Source of the DNA: Anthoceros angustus
Taxonomy: Eukaryota > Streptophyta > Anthocerotopsida > Anthocerotales > Anthocerotaceae
Assembly (NCBI GenBank): GCA_010909165.1
Contig: MU008207.1
Span: 301,983 to 365,982, forward strand
Direction: 5' to 3'
DNA length: 64,000 bases
This document shows, piece by piece, positions 20,661 to 31,959 of this stretch (positions are counted from its first letter, which is position 1; every line of letters starts with the position of its first letter). The notes beneath the pieces are model-generated. The model was given only the letters and a program-made list of their open reading frames with translations. It was not told where the DNA came from and made no database searches. Made by a program: the position numbers and the translations under genes.

Positions 20661-21471
20661 TCATTCCATATACCAAAAAGTTTCATATATGGAGGCAATG
20701 GAGTACCCAATGGTTTCCCCTTCTCCATGTTGAAACGTTGAAGCACCCTGTTAATGTATTCCGTCTGAGACAAATAAAGTGACGCTTATGTCTGCTCCGA
20801 CGAACACGCATGCCAAGTATATGGCTCGCCTCCCAAGTCTCTATTTCAAAGTGAGCATTCAACTTTGACTTCAACGAAATCTCATCAAGATCGCTCCAAA
20901 GAATTAGCATATCATCCACATAGAGGATCAAAATGAGCAAGCTTTGATCCTTAGCTTTTCAGATAGAGGCAATGATCCTCATCGCCACGCTTGTAGCCTT
21001 GAGAAAGCATAAATGAGTGGAACTTGTGATACCACCACTGGTGCCTGCTTCAAACCATAAAGGCTCTTCCTCAACTCGCACACCGATTCTCTTTGCCCTT
21101 CTCAACAAAACCTTCCGTTGCATGTAGACGCCTCTTGAAGGTCACCATGCAAGAATGCCGCCTTGACATCCATCCGCATAAGTTCCATATCATTCCCGGC
21201 AACCAAAGCAAGAACACATCGCAAAGTTGTCATTTTGACTACTGGTGAGAAAATCTCATCAAAGTCAATGCCTGGTTATTGCTTGAAACTCTTAGCAACC
21301 AATCGTGCCTTGTACTTTGGTTTGCCATCAAGGGGTATGACCTTCATCTTGTACACCCATTTGCATGGTAGTGCCTTCTTATCCCTAGGCAACCGAACCA
21401 ACTCCCAAGTTTGGTTCTTATGCAGCGAATTCATTTCTGACTGCATGGCCTTCTCCCACTTCTGTTTGTTA
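20661..21471 (-). pseudogene. E reverse transcriptase
   Basis: Blocks in order on the minus strand: [80 protein letters not shown] and the palm motif ILYVDDMLIL (YVDD at 20,922-20,911). The catalytic aspartates are present, but frames change near 21,270, 21,140 and 20,960. Its first codon here abuts the A LTR; the missing upstream spacer (KEAMSM...) is found on the far side of A at 57.9 kb. Confidence 0.9.
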
Positions 21472-21736
21472 TGATGAAATATATTAGGTATAGGGCACTA
21501 TTCACTAGGGCACCTTTACTTAATGATTATTATATGCCTAGGGCACTAAGTAGTTTTCTTTAGGTGGTTATTTAGGTAGTTAGTTGTTATAACCACTTAT
21601 GGTTATAACCACTTATAGTTACAACAACTTATGGTTGTAACCACCGACTCACCTACTATTTAAACACTCTTGTATTTTCTATTATGTAATGCAACCTTTA
21701 CAAGACTCTTTGCAAGCGCCAGCGTGATTCTCATCA
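21472..21736 (+). repeat. A 5' LTR
   Basis: Starts TGATGAAATATATTAG, ends CTCATCA. TATTTAAA at 21,657-21,664 is a likely TATA box. Contains the inner repeat TTATAACCACTTATRGTTA (two tandem versions near 21,585-21,625). Confidence 0.9.
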
Positions 21737-21750
21737 TGGTATCGAGCTTG
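21737..21750 (+). promoter_or_regulatory. A primer binding site (initiator Met type, one base short)
   Basis: TGGTATCGAGCTTGG follows the LTR without a gap. It equals the canonical TGGTATCAGAGC minus one A. Element E shows the same shortened form, element F the full one. Confidence 0.8.
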
Positions 21751-21799
21751 GCCTCTAGATGCCAGCACCTTGCTTGCCTCTTCTTTAGGTGTGGACTAC

Positions 21800-24700
21800 G
21801 ACTTCCCTTTTAAGAAACAAGTAGGGTTTTGTTTTTCGTAGGAGCGGAGGATAAAATAAGGCGGAAAAGGAGGAATAAGCATGGATAGCACCGGATCGAC
21901 CGAGTATACTCCGGACCGGAGTGGCAACGACTCGACCTACTATGGCGTGCACCGACTACGGGTAACGGATAAGTCCGGACCCACTCCAGTCCAAGGTGAT
22001 AAGTACGCCAGGAAAGTAACTTAGAAGTTGAGCCGTGAGGATGACCAGGCGGCGCCACGTGACGGCCCCGAGTGGAGGTCGGCATGCACCGCCAGACCGA
22101 CGCTGCCAGGGCCGCAGGCAGTATTCACGCCGCGGACCGCGCGGGCGAAGGCCGTAGTACGCGGCCAAGGCCGCAGGGCGGAGGCGTAAGGTCGGCAGCC
22201 ATGCACTCGCGCTACGTGAAGAGGCGCCTTCCCGCCCCGTTACTCCCAAAGGCGCCAAGGGGAAGGTCATGCCGGCAGCCGAGACACCGCAGCCTCTGCG
22301 CCCGCAACCCGGCTCGGCGCTATCTCTTTGAGCGCCCAAGCACCTTCGAGCGTAGTTCACCGCCGGGTTGGAGAAGCGAACGCAAGGAGGGCGATCGTGC
22401 CGAACTCCGGCCAGCCAGCAAGGGAGAGAAGGCGATGGCACCCAAAAGCTCATGGAAGTTTGGGAGCCATGGAACCTCGTGAGCGCAACATTGTGACCCG
22501 CGCTATCCGGACTTTGGGCCCCGGCCGGAGGAAGCGGAGAATTAGTTGAGGAGTGGCACTGGATGTGTTCCGACGGTCCGGACGCTCCACCGTCCGGAGT
22601 TCGCCCAAGATGTTGGCGGCGGCAACAAGGAGGTTCGGTCCAAGAACCTCCGGAGGACCCGAGGCGATGGACCTTGAGGTCCCGAGGGCGCCTACAACCG
22701 CCCAAAGGAGGAAGAAGGGGTGGTGCCGAGCCCCTCAAGGGGAAGATAGGGCCGCTCAGCCGAGGCTCGAACGCAGAGGACCACCAACTACCGGTTGATA
22801 TCCGACCGGATACCGAGTAAGGGCGAGCCCGGATCATTGTCCATTGAACTCGCCACCAAGGTGGATCACCTTGGTGATAACCTGGTATTCTCGCATGCGC
22901 CATGGGGAAGAGGGCGGACTGGGGAAGGATTATCTTCGCCCGTTTCAGTCAGGAGGCCCGCAAGCTCAGGAGCGAGAAGCCCTCGCCATCTGGGCTGTCC
23001 CCATACCTGATCCATGTATGGGGACATTTCGAGCTCCTGAAGGAGGGAGAGCTTGAGCGGGCGCTCCGGAAAGGGCTGGAGGCCCTGCCGGAAGTGGAGC
23101 GTGCAAGGGCGCCCGAGGTGGGGGGCCGACCAAGGCCAAACGGACCCGGGAGGAGGACGACTGGGAGGGGATTCCGGACTCCATACGTCTGGAACGGACC
23201 CCCTCACCACCCAGGGAAGTATGGGAGGAAATCCCCGCTCCTCCTCGGTGCCCCACCGAGCAGCCCAAAGCAGAGGCGGCCCGACCCAATAGCCCCCCAC
23301 CACCACAACCACCAAGGAGCCCGCCGACCCGGAGGGAACCAAGAAGAGACGCTGACAACGCAAAGACCTCGTGACGGTGCCAAGACTTACCCCGCCCACC
23401 TGAGTGGCAAGAAGGAGGCGGTAAGGAGGGCGAAGGGACGCCGCCTGGGAGCAGGAGGTCACCGGCAAAGCACTGGAGCCGGGTCCTGCCTCCTGTGAAG
23501 AGGCAAAAGGGCTTGCTCCCTGACCCCTCACCTCCTCCGAGCCCTGTGAGAAAAAGGGCGGAGAAGGAGCTCGCGCCAAAAGGGCCAAGGAGGGTGAAGC
23601 TCCGAGTCAAAGACTCAGACCTAAGGGTCCCGATTAGGTCCGAGAACCCACCCGACTTACTCCGGTATGGAGGTCCTCGGATCACAAATGCCCTCCCACT
23701 ACGGACTTTGTGGGAGCCTCACTAAGGCCGTGGAAGAAACACGGCGTCCTGCCACCGGCCATGGATTTGGATGCTTTGGGGTCTCATGGATGGCCGAGAA
23801 GACCTGAGGTAGAAGCCACCCGAGGCGATGGTACCTCCGTGAGCAGCTTGAGGGGCCCAGGAGGCAAGGAGGAGGAAGGCCAAGCTCGGCCGATTGAGGA
23901 AGGGAAACGGGAGGCCGAGAGGGAAGTCCGTCCATCCGCAAGGACCGACTAAATTCCTTCACCGGAGGAGCAAGCAGTGCTAAGGAGGCCCAAGCTGGCC
24001 GAGGACCTCCGCAGTGAGAGGGGTAGCGCAGCAGAGGCTAAGAGGCCCGGCGCAAGCGGAGAGGGCTCGACCGCGAGGCGGCCCGACCAGACCAGCCAAG
24101 CCGAGAAGCCTGTGAAGGTGGCCAAGGAGGCGGAAGCCACGGGCGACCGCGATCACCATCGGCGTGATCGAACCGTGGAGGGAGGCCGGGCCACGCCAAT
24201 CAAGGCCGAGCAGCAGAGCAAGCACGGACGAGCTGCAGAACACTGGAGGCCAAGACCCGGAAATCGGAAGCACAGGAGGTAGAAGGGAGGCGGCAGGAGT
24301 CGGAGGAAGGACACCTTGGAGTTACAACCCAAGACGCTGGAGCAGCAAGGGGTTCTCAACGAGAGTCCAAGACTTCGAGTGAGAGAGCGCCCAGCCGCCT
24401 CAAGATGGAGCAGGAGGCGCGGAGCAAGCGCGACCACCAGCCTGTGAAGCTCGCGACAAGGAGATGGAGGATCTCCGACTCACTGAGGTGGAGCAAAGAA
24501 GGCAGGAGATGGAAGACCGCAAGGAGACTTTGAGTCAGCCTTCAAACTACCATTGAGAGGAATGGTAGTCTCAGGATGGTCGCGAACGCAACGGGAAATA
24601 GAGCGGCCCATCGTATGACGGAGGCACGGCGATGGAACAGGAGCAGGACGCCGCCGAGATGGAGAAGGGCCTGGCGAAGCCCGCACCGCAGAGTTGCCCG

Positions 24701-24974
24701 ACCGTCTGGAGAGGGAGATGGCGAGTTAAAAATGGAGAGAGCGAGAGCAATCGAAGCATAAGAAGTCACCGTCCAGCTTGAGGAAGGCGAAGGGGAACGC
24801 TTATGGTAAGTCAAGCCGGAGCGGGAAGCGAGGAGTTGGAGCGTGGAGCAACAACACTATGGAGGTGACCGAGGCGCCTGCACCGCGGAAGTGCCCCCCC
24901 CTATCAAACCCGTGGAGGTGGTCCAATGTCAAAGACGCCTCCCGAGCACCTATGGCGAAGGGAGACCTGGGTGC
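21800..24974 (+). pseudogene. Element B, left part: unrecognised GC-rich ORFs
   Basis: The plus strand is purine- and GC-rich. A frame opens at an ATG at 21,882 (MDSTGSTEYTPDRSGND) and runs to 22,023. Later frames include 22,902-23,498 with LSPYLIHVWGHFELLKEGEL, which faintly recalls YLSTYLVHLWETEGL of the C extra ORF. From 23,950 the protein is strongly charged and helical (RPKLAEDLRSERGSAAEAKR; later LRLTEVEQRRQEMEDRKETL), a coiled coil. I infer the same kind of extra ORF as in C, but no RT, integrase or gag motif is visible, and no 5' LTR of family B starts the block. The long opposite-strand frame at 21,956-22,903 is likely a shadow. Confidence 0.45.
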
Positions 24975-25204
24975 TGTGGGTGGTAAGGGAGAACTGGGCA
25001 CTCCCTGTGTCCTCCCACTATAGCGGCCACACTTATCCCAATCGCCGCTCAGACGCTGGGTTTCGTCCCATGAGACTTGTGTGAAAGTTCGAGGTCTTGT
25101 GATGCCCGATCGCTACTGACACACTTCTCACCTTCTAAACAAGCAAGGCACCCTCTACTCTCCCTCACTGCACCACTTGCACCGCTCAAAATCGCCAACC
25201 CTCG

Positions 25205-25530
25205 ACCCACAACGACACAAAACAATGGGTCCCGCCGAGAAGGAGCCTACCACGGCGCCTGGGACCCCCGTTCACACCGCGATTTCGTCCCTACTTCTAA
25301 GACCAAACTTGACCTACAACGACACAACACAAAACAATTGGGTCCCGCCCAGAAGGAGCCTACCACGGCGCCGGGACCCCTTCACCGCGATTTCGTCCCT
25401 ACTTCTAAGACCAAACTTGACCTACAACGACACAACACAGGTGTGTCCCGCCTCAAGAAGAGCCTACCACGGGCGCCTGTGGACCCCCGGTTCACACCGC
25501 GATTTCGTCCCTACTTCTAAGACCAAACTT
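25205..25530 (-). repeat. Three-unit tandem repeat in the C 3' LTR
   Basis: Units of about 105-120 bp share TTCGTCCCTACTTCTAAGAC, CCTACAACGACACAACAC and GGAGCCTACCACGG. The 5' LTR holds the matching array at 40,912-41,229. It lies between the TATA box and the primer site, in the transcribed R/U5 part. Confidence 0.85.
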
Positions 25531-25914
25531 CTCCACTCGGGAGCGCTTTGCAGATTTGGGATTCGTCCCTTAGGCTCGCCTGTGGCCTTCCACTAACACC
25601 TACACCTCTAATCCTCTACTCATCTTCTCATCTCCTCATCCTCTTCCTCCTAGTCTAACCTCGATTCGGGCTTCTTGGTTTCGACCGCCCTTACGCACAA
25701 CCGCCTGGGTCCGCCTCCACCAGAAGTTCTTCCTTGGGCGGTTGCTATGAGTTTGACACTGTGACACGAGAACCTGTGGAGTCTTTCCTGTAGTCTACCC
25801 TCAAGCCGAGAGTTCTGGGCATTTGCCACACACCCAAAGCAAAGCAATTTCACAGAACCATTCACAAGGGGAGCAACTCGTTTAGGCACTTGCAGAGCAA
25901 GTCCTCCACCAAGC

Positions 25915-26522
25915 ACTCCGACCACCGCGACTTCCTCTCTACTGACTGTGTTGGCTCACAGACGAAATTCCTCTGTAATGGCAAAGGACTCGGAGCGTGG
26001 AAGCGCAAGACATGATACTTTACTTTGTGAAATCCTCCTCCTCTTATAGGAGGCCTTCCACATACAACCTCCCTTGGTGACCCTCCGCAGTCACCTTTTC
26101 CAATTTTCTATTATTTCCTACCACAAGATTTAATGTCCGGCACCTAAGTCTATTGTCCGATCCTTGGTAAATTCTATTCTAGTAACTTCACCTAAGACCA
26201 TCCTTGAAGGATGTCACCACACCACCGCGACTTCCTCTCTGACGTGGTTGGCTCACAGCCGGCACGAAATTCCTCTGTAATGGCAAAGGACTCGATGAGG
26301 GTGGAAGCGCAAGACATGATACTTTACTTTGTGAAATCCTCCTCCTCTTATAGGAGGCCTTCCACATACAACCTCCCTTGGGTGACCCTACTGCAGGTCA
26401 CCTTTTCCAATTTTCTATTATTTCCTACCGCCAGCATTTAATGTCTGGCACCTAAGTCTATTGTCTGATCCTTGGTAAATTCTATTCTAGTAACTTCACC
26501 TAAGACCATCCTTGAAGGATGT
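25915..26522 (-). repeat. 300-bp tandem duplication carrying the LTR promoter
   Basis: The segment from ACCACCGCGACTTCCTCTCT to CCATCCTTGAAGGATGTC occurs twice, about 300 bases apart. Each copy holds a TATAAG box (minus strand 26,048-26,043 and 26,352-26,347). The 5' LTR has this segment once (41.62-41.90 kb, TATAAG at 41,743-41,738). A recent local duplication in one LTR is the simplest reading. Confidence 0.85.
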
Positions 26523-28510
26523 CAGTCTACACCACCTATCCTTCCCGTTCCCCAAAGCTCATTTATGGTCATTGACCATTCTTAGTCCTTATCTCACTGG
26601 GTGGTGACATGGCCCTTGGGATTGGCTCCTCGCCTCCTTTTGCTCTGCCCCTTCCCCATCTTGTCGCTTCCTAATGTGTGGCAAGTACCATCTGCCCCTT
26701 CCTCCATCTCCATGGGCGGCGCCTAAAGTCCTGTTATCTTCCATCCGCCTCCCGCACCTAGGCGCCTTCTCTCTCCGCCTGTCGCCTGCTCATCGACCTA
26801 CGGTAGTCGGACTCGTACTACCATGGTAGTCCTACCATCTCCTTCTTCTTCCTTCCTCTCCATCGGTGATGTCTCTGGGTGAGATCTTTTGCTCCTTCCT
26901 TGCTGATTTTGTCCATACCTATCATAGAGCATGTCTTCAAAGAATCTTCCATCCGCCTCCTCCTCCTCTCCGGGCCTTCTTGCGTTGGTCTCCTCCGCCC
27001 GGCTCCTCCCTTATCCGTGGGCGAGGGAACTTCTCACCCTCCCTTCCTCGACGGTCGGACCGTCCTTAGTCTCCTCCGGTGGGGTTGTCTCCCACCACCC
27101 CAGCCTCCAGGGGTATACTACCCACCCCTCCTTCATCCTCGCCCAGCCTCCGGCCCACTCCCCAGCTCCACGGCACTGCCCTACCCTAGTCCGGGACTAC
27201 CCAGGTGGAGTACCACGGTACATCAGTGGTAGGTGGTCACCCACCGTGGTAGGTTGACCCCGAGGTGGGCTTTCCCCTCCTTGCCGCGCCACCTTCTACC
27301 TTTGGCGCCACGGCTCCTTCGCCTCTCGACTCCTCGATTCCTCGAGTCCATTTCGATGGCCTCATCAAAATCGGAGGCCTCGGCTGCACTTGTGCAGCTC
27401 CTTCATCATCATCATGAGGACCCAATGTCCTCCTCTTGGCCAAACGCAAGACTCATTGTTGGCCTTCAAGATTCTATTGTGGAGGTGAGCCCCAAGCTAT
27501 GATATTGCATTTGGAGATCATCAATCTCCGTGGGCCACTCTCCATCTTCACACCTACCTTTGTAGGCGTCCCTTGAGGTGGTCAATTCCCCACCTTGACA
27601 TGGAGGGTCACATTCTCCTCCTTTTTTAGGCCAATTTTGCTCAAGGGCATAATGCCCAAAACCTCGCTTCCTTACTACCAAGATTCTATGCACCACCTTC
27701 TTGTGGCTCCTCCTCTGGACCTTTTCCTTCCAAGTCCTCTATTGTTGAGCAAGCCCTTCCTCCGCCTTTGCCTCCAACCTTCTCCTTCTTCTCCTCTTGG
27801 CCAAACGCAAGATCTCATTGTTGGCCTTCCTCATCCACGAATTTGGCTTGAGGAGCTTCTCTTCCAAACTAAACCGGTCTTCTCAACTCTTCCTTCATGT
27901 CCGGATTTTGATGGCTTGCGTAGCCATCACTGCTCATGGCCCATTTTGGACCGCTACCTTCTCCTTCCGAGAGCCTCTGTTTTGCCCTTTCGCTCTTGCT
28001 CTAATTGGGCAAAATGCTCCGCCTTTGCCTCCATGAGTCTCGTTGGGTGGTTGCTCGAATGGCTCTTTCTTCTTTGAGCCAACCTTCCTCCAAGACCTTC
28101 TCCTCTCCGCTGATCCATGAGGTCGCTGGAGCTTCTCCTGACCTTTTCCAATTGGCTGCCTTTTCATCGGACTCCATGGCCTCCAATTGCCATTTAGTCC
28201 CCGCCTTCCTCCGGCCATGTCTTGAGATTTCACTTCCTCTTGGCATGCCCACAAGGAGGCTGCTAGGTCCCTAGCCTTCAAATCCACACGGTGAGTGCTT
28301 CACAAGCACCAGAATTCTCCTAGGGGTCCTAATTCCACCCCTTCTTTCTTCTTGGAAATTTCCAGCTCTCACTCTCGGGCCATCGCGCGCGGGCCCCTTC
28401 ACCGTCGCTCCATCCGCCTCCCACCGGCGCGGAGATGGTGGCCTCGGCGCGCACCTCGCTGCTTCTCCTTCCCTTCCCCGCCACCTTCTACCTTTGTAGG
28501 CGTCCCTTGA

Positions 28511-28610
28511 GGTGGTCACCCACCGTGGTAGGTGGTCACCCACCGTGGTAGGTGGTCACCCACCGTGGTAGTCCGCCTACCTACCATGGTAGGTGACGCC
28601 TACGGTAGTG
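28511..28610. repeat. Palindromic CCACCGTGGTAG cluster
   Basis: GGTGGTCACCCACCGTGGTA is repeated three times perfectly (28,511-28,570), followed by CTACCTACCATGGTAGGTGA. Each unit contains the self-complementary GGTGGTCACC-type and CCACCGTGGT-type cores and could fold as hairpins in RNA or single-stranded DNA. Confidence 0.9.
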
Positions 28611-29578
28611 CCCACCCCTTGGGTGGCCTCCCGGGTAGTCCGGGTGCCTCTCGTAGGCACAAAGGAGATGGTGGGGACTCCCCACCCTGGGTCACCCTCC
28701 CGTGGTCCTTCTCTCATAGACCACCATTCGGCCTTCTCGGCCGCCTTGCTCTTCTTCCCTTGCTTGCTCCTGGGGAAAGGATTCCCACTCCGCAACTTTG
28801 TTGCCTCCAACCTTCTCCTCTTGCCTAGCATTTTGTGGAGGTCGACCTCCCACCGTCTTCGCAATGCAAAAGGCAAAGGCCTTTCCAACCTCGGTGGAGA
28901 TGGATGACCTCAAAGGGATGCCATGCATCTTCAAGCTCCTTGCTTGTGAGAGTCCCTCGGTTTCCCATAAATGCACCAAATAGGTGCTAAGATAGGTGGC
29001 CTTGGCCTTCCTCATCCACGAATTTGGCTTGAGGAGCTTCTCGATGGTGGATGTAGGCCTCATACATGATAGTCCCCAATCCGCTTGGCTCCCATGGAAA
29101 TCTTCCACAAAATTGGAGGAAGTTGGTGCTGAAATAAGAGTGCGTTGGTAATTTACCAACCCCAGCACAATCTTTGCGAAGAGCCTCCACTTGACTCCTT
29201 GATGCTCTCGGTCTTCCAGCCATTCTTGGCGTGGCCTTCACCTCCATCCATCATGTCAAGGAACTCCTGCGGGATGTCGAGGCTGTCCTCTTCCTCCATT
29301 CGACCTTTCGAGGAGAGCAATTCGAGCTCTCTTCCTCCGGTCTTCCATACACTGTCGAATACTTGGTCCAGCGTGGATCCGTTCGAGCATTCCTTCCCAG
29401 TGCGGCAGGCGCTTCCGATTGATGGAGGTTGATGTAACACTCCTCAATCAATTCCAAATTGGTGTAGGCCCATTGGCGGCCATACACCCATCCTAATTGG
29501 ATGTTCTCCTCCGCCCACCGCCGAAAATCAACCAAATCTGGGGTTGAGCTGCCCAAAAGCAAGTGAATTGGGGCATCA

Positions 29579-29682
29579 CTCACCTCCTCGCGAGGAAGAG
29601 CCCTTGCGTGGCTCCTTCCCTTGCCTTTCCTTTCCTCCTCGCGAGGAAGAGCCCTTGCGTGGCTCCTTCCCTTGCCTTTCCA
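29579..29682. repeat. Two-unit tandem repeat around TCCTCGCGAGGA
   Basis: A unit of about 51 bases (TCCTCGCGAGGAAGAGCCC then TTGCGTGGCTCCTTCCCTTG) occurs twice in a row. TCCTCGCGAGGA is a perfect 12-base palindrome. The upstream C unit has a single related copy near 48.94 kb. Confidence 0.85.
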
Positions 29683-30535
29683 GCTCGAGGCATGGCCTTC
29701 CTTCCCAAGCAAAGGAAGGATTACTTCCCAATTTCAGCCCAGCTCGCTCCCAAACACTCCTTCTTCTGGGATATCCTCTTCCTCCATTCGACCTTTCGAG
29801 AGAGCAATTCGAGCTCTTCCTCAATTTCTTCTCGTAGCCTTGGGTGGTCGTGATCCTTCCTCTTCCTCCATTCGACCTTTCGAGAGAGCAATTCGAGCTC
29901 TTCCTCCGGTCTTCCATACACCCACCCAATTGGATGTTCTCCTCCTCTTGCTTCCTCGTCCATTGCGTTGGTGGTTACCTTCTCCTCCTCCGCCTCCTTC
30001 TTCTCGCTAGGGTTTTCCTTTCCTCCTCGCCTCCTCCTCCTCGAGGCATGGTGGCGGCTCCTTCCCTTGCCTTTCCTCCTCGCCGCCTCCTCCGCCAAGT
30101 GAGTTCCTCCTCGAGTTGCGCCTTGCACACTTTGCCTCTTTGGATGCGCCACCGGCGCACAACCCTAGATTGGATTCATCATTCCAAAATCCTAATTCTA
30201 CCTATTTTCCTATCTCGCTATCCTAATTAATTAATTACTTATATATTTATTCCCTATTGATGAGCATATATAGTGGATATCCCCTCTATTCTAAATTTCC
30301 TTTTTGAGATTGATACGGTAGTCTGCCACCACTGTAGTCCGCCACCACCGTGTGGTCCTTCCTCGTCCATTGCGTTGGTGGTTACCTTCTCCTCTTGCTT
30401 CCTCGTCCATTGCGTTGGTGGTTACCTTTTCCTCCTCTTCTTCTGGGATATCCTTTTCGCCTTCCTAACAATATCCTACAACTCCAATTTTAAGATTTTC
30501 CGCATGCTCCTCTTCAATCGTTCTAGCCAAAAAAA

Positions 30536-31720
30536 TCAAACTTGTTGTCTTGGCTCTTTTGGGCTGGTTGCCCAAACTTTCGTTCCACATACTCCCCACC
30601 TCACTGTTTGCGTCCTCGCAAACAATTTCGGAGGTACTTCTTGACCTTCCACCCATTGACTGGGTGCCTCCCCCAATACCCGGAGTTGCACAGATCCATT
30701 CTCGTATACTGCGACTACCTCGTAAGGTCCCATCCACCTTAGCCTAAGCTTCCCTGGAAAGTCTAGGTACCGACTATCATATAGAAGAACCAAATCCCCG
30801 TCCACGATAGCCTCTTGCTTCCTCAACCTCCCATCATGCCTGCCTTTTCTGAGTTCCTGAATCCGCTGCGTTTCTTCTAAAGCATCCTCCCTACGTTCTT
30901 CCTGCTCTATGAATGATTCTAGTCTAACTACCTGGCTATCCTCTACAGTCATGCATTCGTCCTCCATGATTCTGTAGGTGGGTACTTCAAACTCCACTGG
31001 CATCACAGGTGACATGCCATACGTTAGATAATAAGGGGTCTTTTTGGTGGTTACCTTTTCCGCGGTCCTGTAAGCCCACAGTGTCGAATGCAACTTGGCA
31101 TCCCAATCATACATGTGTGTTACAGTCACCTTGGTAAGGATTGTGCATAGCAACCCATTCGTCTTCTCCGTTAATCCATTCGCTTTGGGGTTGTAGGGGG
31201 TCGTCTTTCGATGCCGAATGTTGAAGTAGGTGGTCAGTGATTCAACGACCGAGTTGAGGAAATGTGTCCCCGCTGACCAACTCTAAAGGACATCCATACC
31301 TGGTTATGATGTTCTCGAATAGAAACTTGGCTACTGCAGGCGCGTCGTCCTTCCTGGTTGCTTCAGCTTCCACCATCTTCGTACAATAATCCGTAGCCAC
31401 CAAAATGTACTGCTTCCTCGTCCATTGCGTTGGTGGTTTGATCGGCCCTACGAAATCGATTCCCCACTTCTCGAACGGTGCTAGCGGTAGGATGTAGGTA
31501 AGAGGCCATTGTGTCGACAACGTAGGCCGCCCAACCCTCTGACACGCATCACACCTCCGGGTGAACTCCCACACATCCTTTTGCATCGTAGCCCACCAAA
31601 ACCCGGCATTCAAAATCTTCTTAACGGTCACTGCACGAATAGTGTCCACCGCCTCTTACGCATGTAACGCCTCGCGGTCTAATCTCCTCCTTAGCCGAGA
31701 CACCGGATCTTTTCGTCGCC
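30536..31720 (-). pseudogene. C integrase
   Basis: Zinc-binding region with WEFTRRCDACQRVGRP, then the core: EKWGIDFVGPIKPPTQWTRK with the first catalytic D, YILVATDYCTKMVEAEA, and KFLFENIITRYGCPLELVSG. The second catalytic D block (normally SDxGTHF) is garbled at about 31,250. The C-terminal 205-codon frame (31,153-30,536) has LWAYRTAEKVTTKKTPYYLT, YGMSPVMPVEFE and LRWMGPYEVVAVYENGSVQL, the usual Gypsy integrase end. No chromodomain is seen. At least two frameshifts. Confidence 0.9.
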
Positions 31721-31959
31721 CAAGTTTGTACAGGACACCTTCCGTATGCGAGGGGCTTTATGGAGAAAGACCGCCTTCCCTTGACAACCCATCCGGCATG
31801 ATTCCATGCTCCGAATTTACGTTTCACCGCTCAACAAATACCTCGGGCATGAACGCCCCTCGCGTCTAATCTTCTCCTTCCGTGTGCCACGTCTCCTCCT
31901 CCTAGGACGTAGTAGCTCCGATGGCGTGTATCCATCCTCGCCCACGGCTTCGCCGCCCA

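Larger units (their letters stand above)
24975..26837 (-). repeat. C 3' LTR
   Basis: On the minus strand it runs TGGTAGGACTACC...CTTACCACCCACA, so the tips are inverted copies built on TGGTAG/CTACCA. It holds a three-unit tandem repeat, a 300-bp duplication and two TATAAG boxes. The minus-strand purine tract before it (26,862-26,838, GGAGAGGAAGGAAGAAGAAG) fixes the U3 edge to within a few bases. Confidence 0.75.
26863..30160 (-). pseudogene. C extra ORF region, downstream unit
   Basis: Lies between integrase and 3' LTR, sense strand. In order on the minus strand: a basic start (30,152: ATRGGTHLAEEAARRKGKG), a repeated EELELLSRKVEWRKR unit, then NIQLGWVYGRQWAYTNLELI, TSSNFVEDFHGSQADWGL, YLSTYLVHLWETEGLSQARS and KMHGIPLRSSIS (29.5-28.8 kb), then palindrome-rich DNA, then a coiled coil (28.3-27.4 kb: AEHFAQLEQERKGKTEALGR, plus ERAIRATTQRDSW). 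I do not recognise the globular part. It may be a structural or chaperone-like accessory protein or a captured gene; no envelope or enzyme motif is visible. Frames are broken, and a GTAACC after AGAAG near 29.99 kb could be a splice donor. Confidence 0.55.

Noticed and set aside
21956-22903. 315-codon minus-strand frame
   Set aside because: Lies opposite purine-rich plus-strand coding-like sequence of element B. Its product is Pro/Ser/Arg-rich and low complexity, as expected for a shadow frame.
22866-23685. Two overlapping minus-strand frames of 240 codons
   Set aside because: Composition is Ser/Pro/Gly/Leu-rich without domains and antisense to the plus-strand frame with the YLIHVWGHFE segment; treated as shadows.
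25205-25530. CRISPR-like array
   Set aside because: Units are about 110 bp with related, not unique, intervals, and lie in an LTR of a plant retrotransposon.
30159-30300. AT-rich stretch as a possible terminator or origin
   Set aside because: Only ordinary TTAATTAATTA and TATATA runs between the extra ORF and integrase of C; the same is seen in the second copy at 49.55 kb, so it is simply element sequence.
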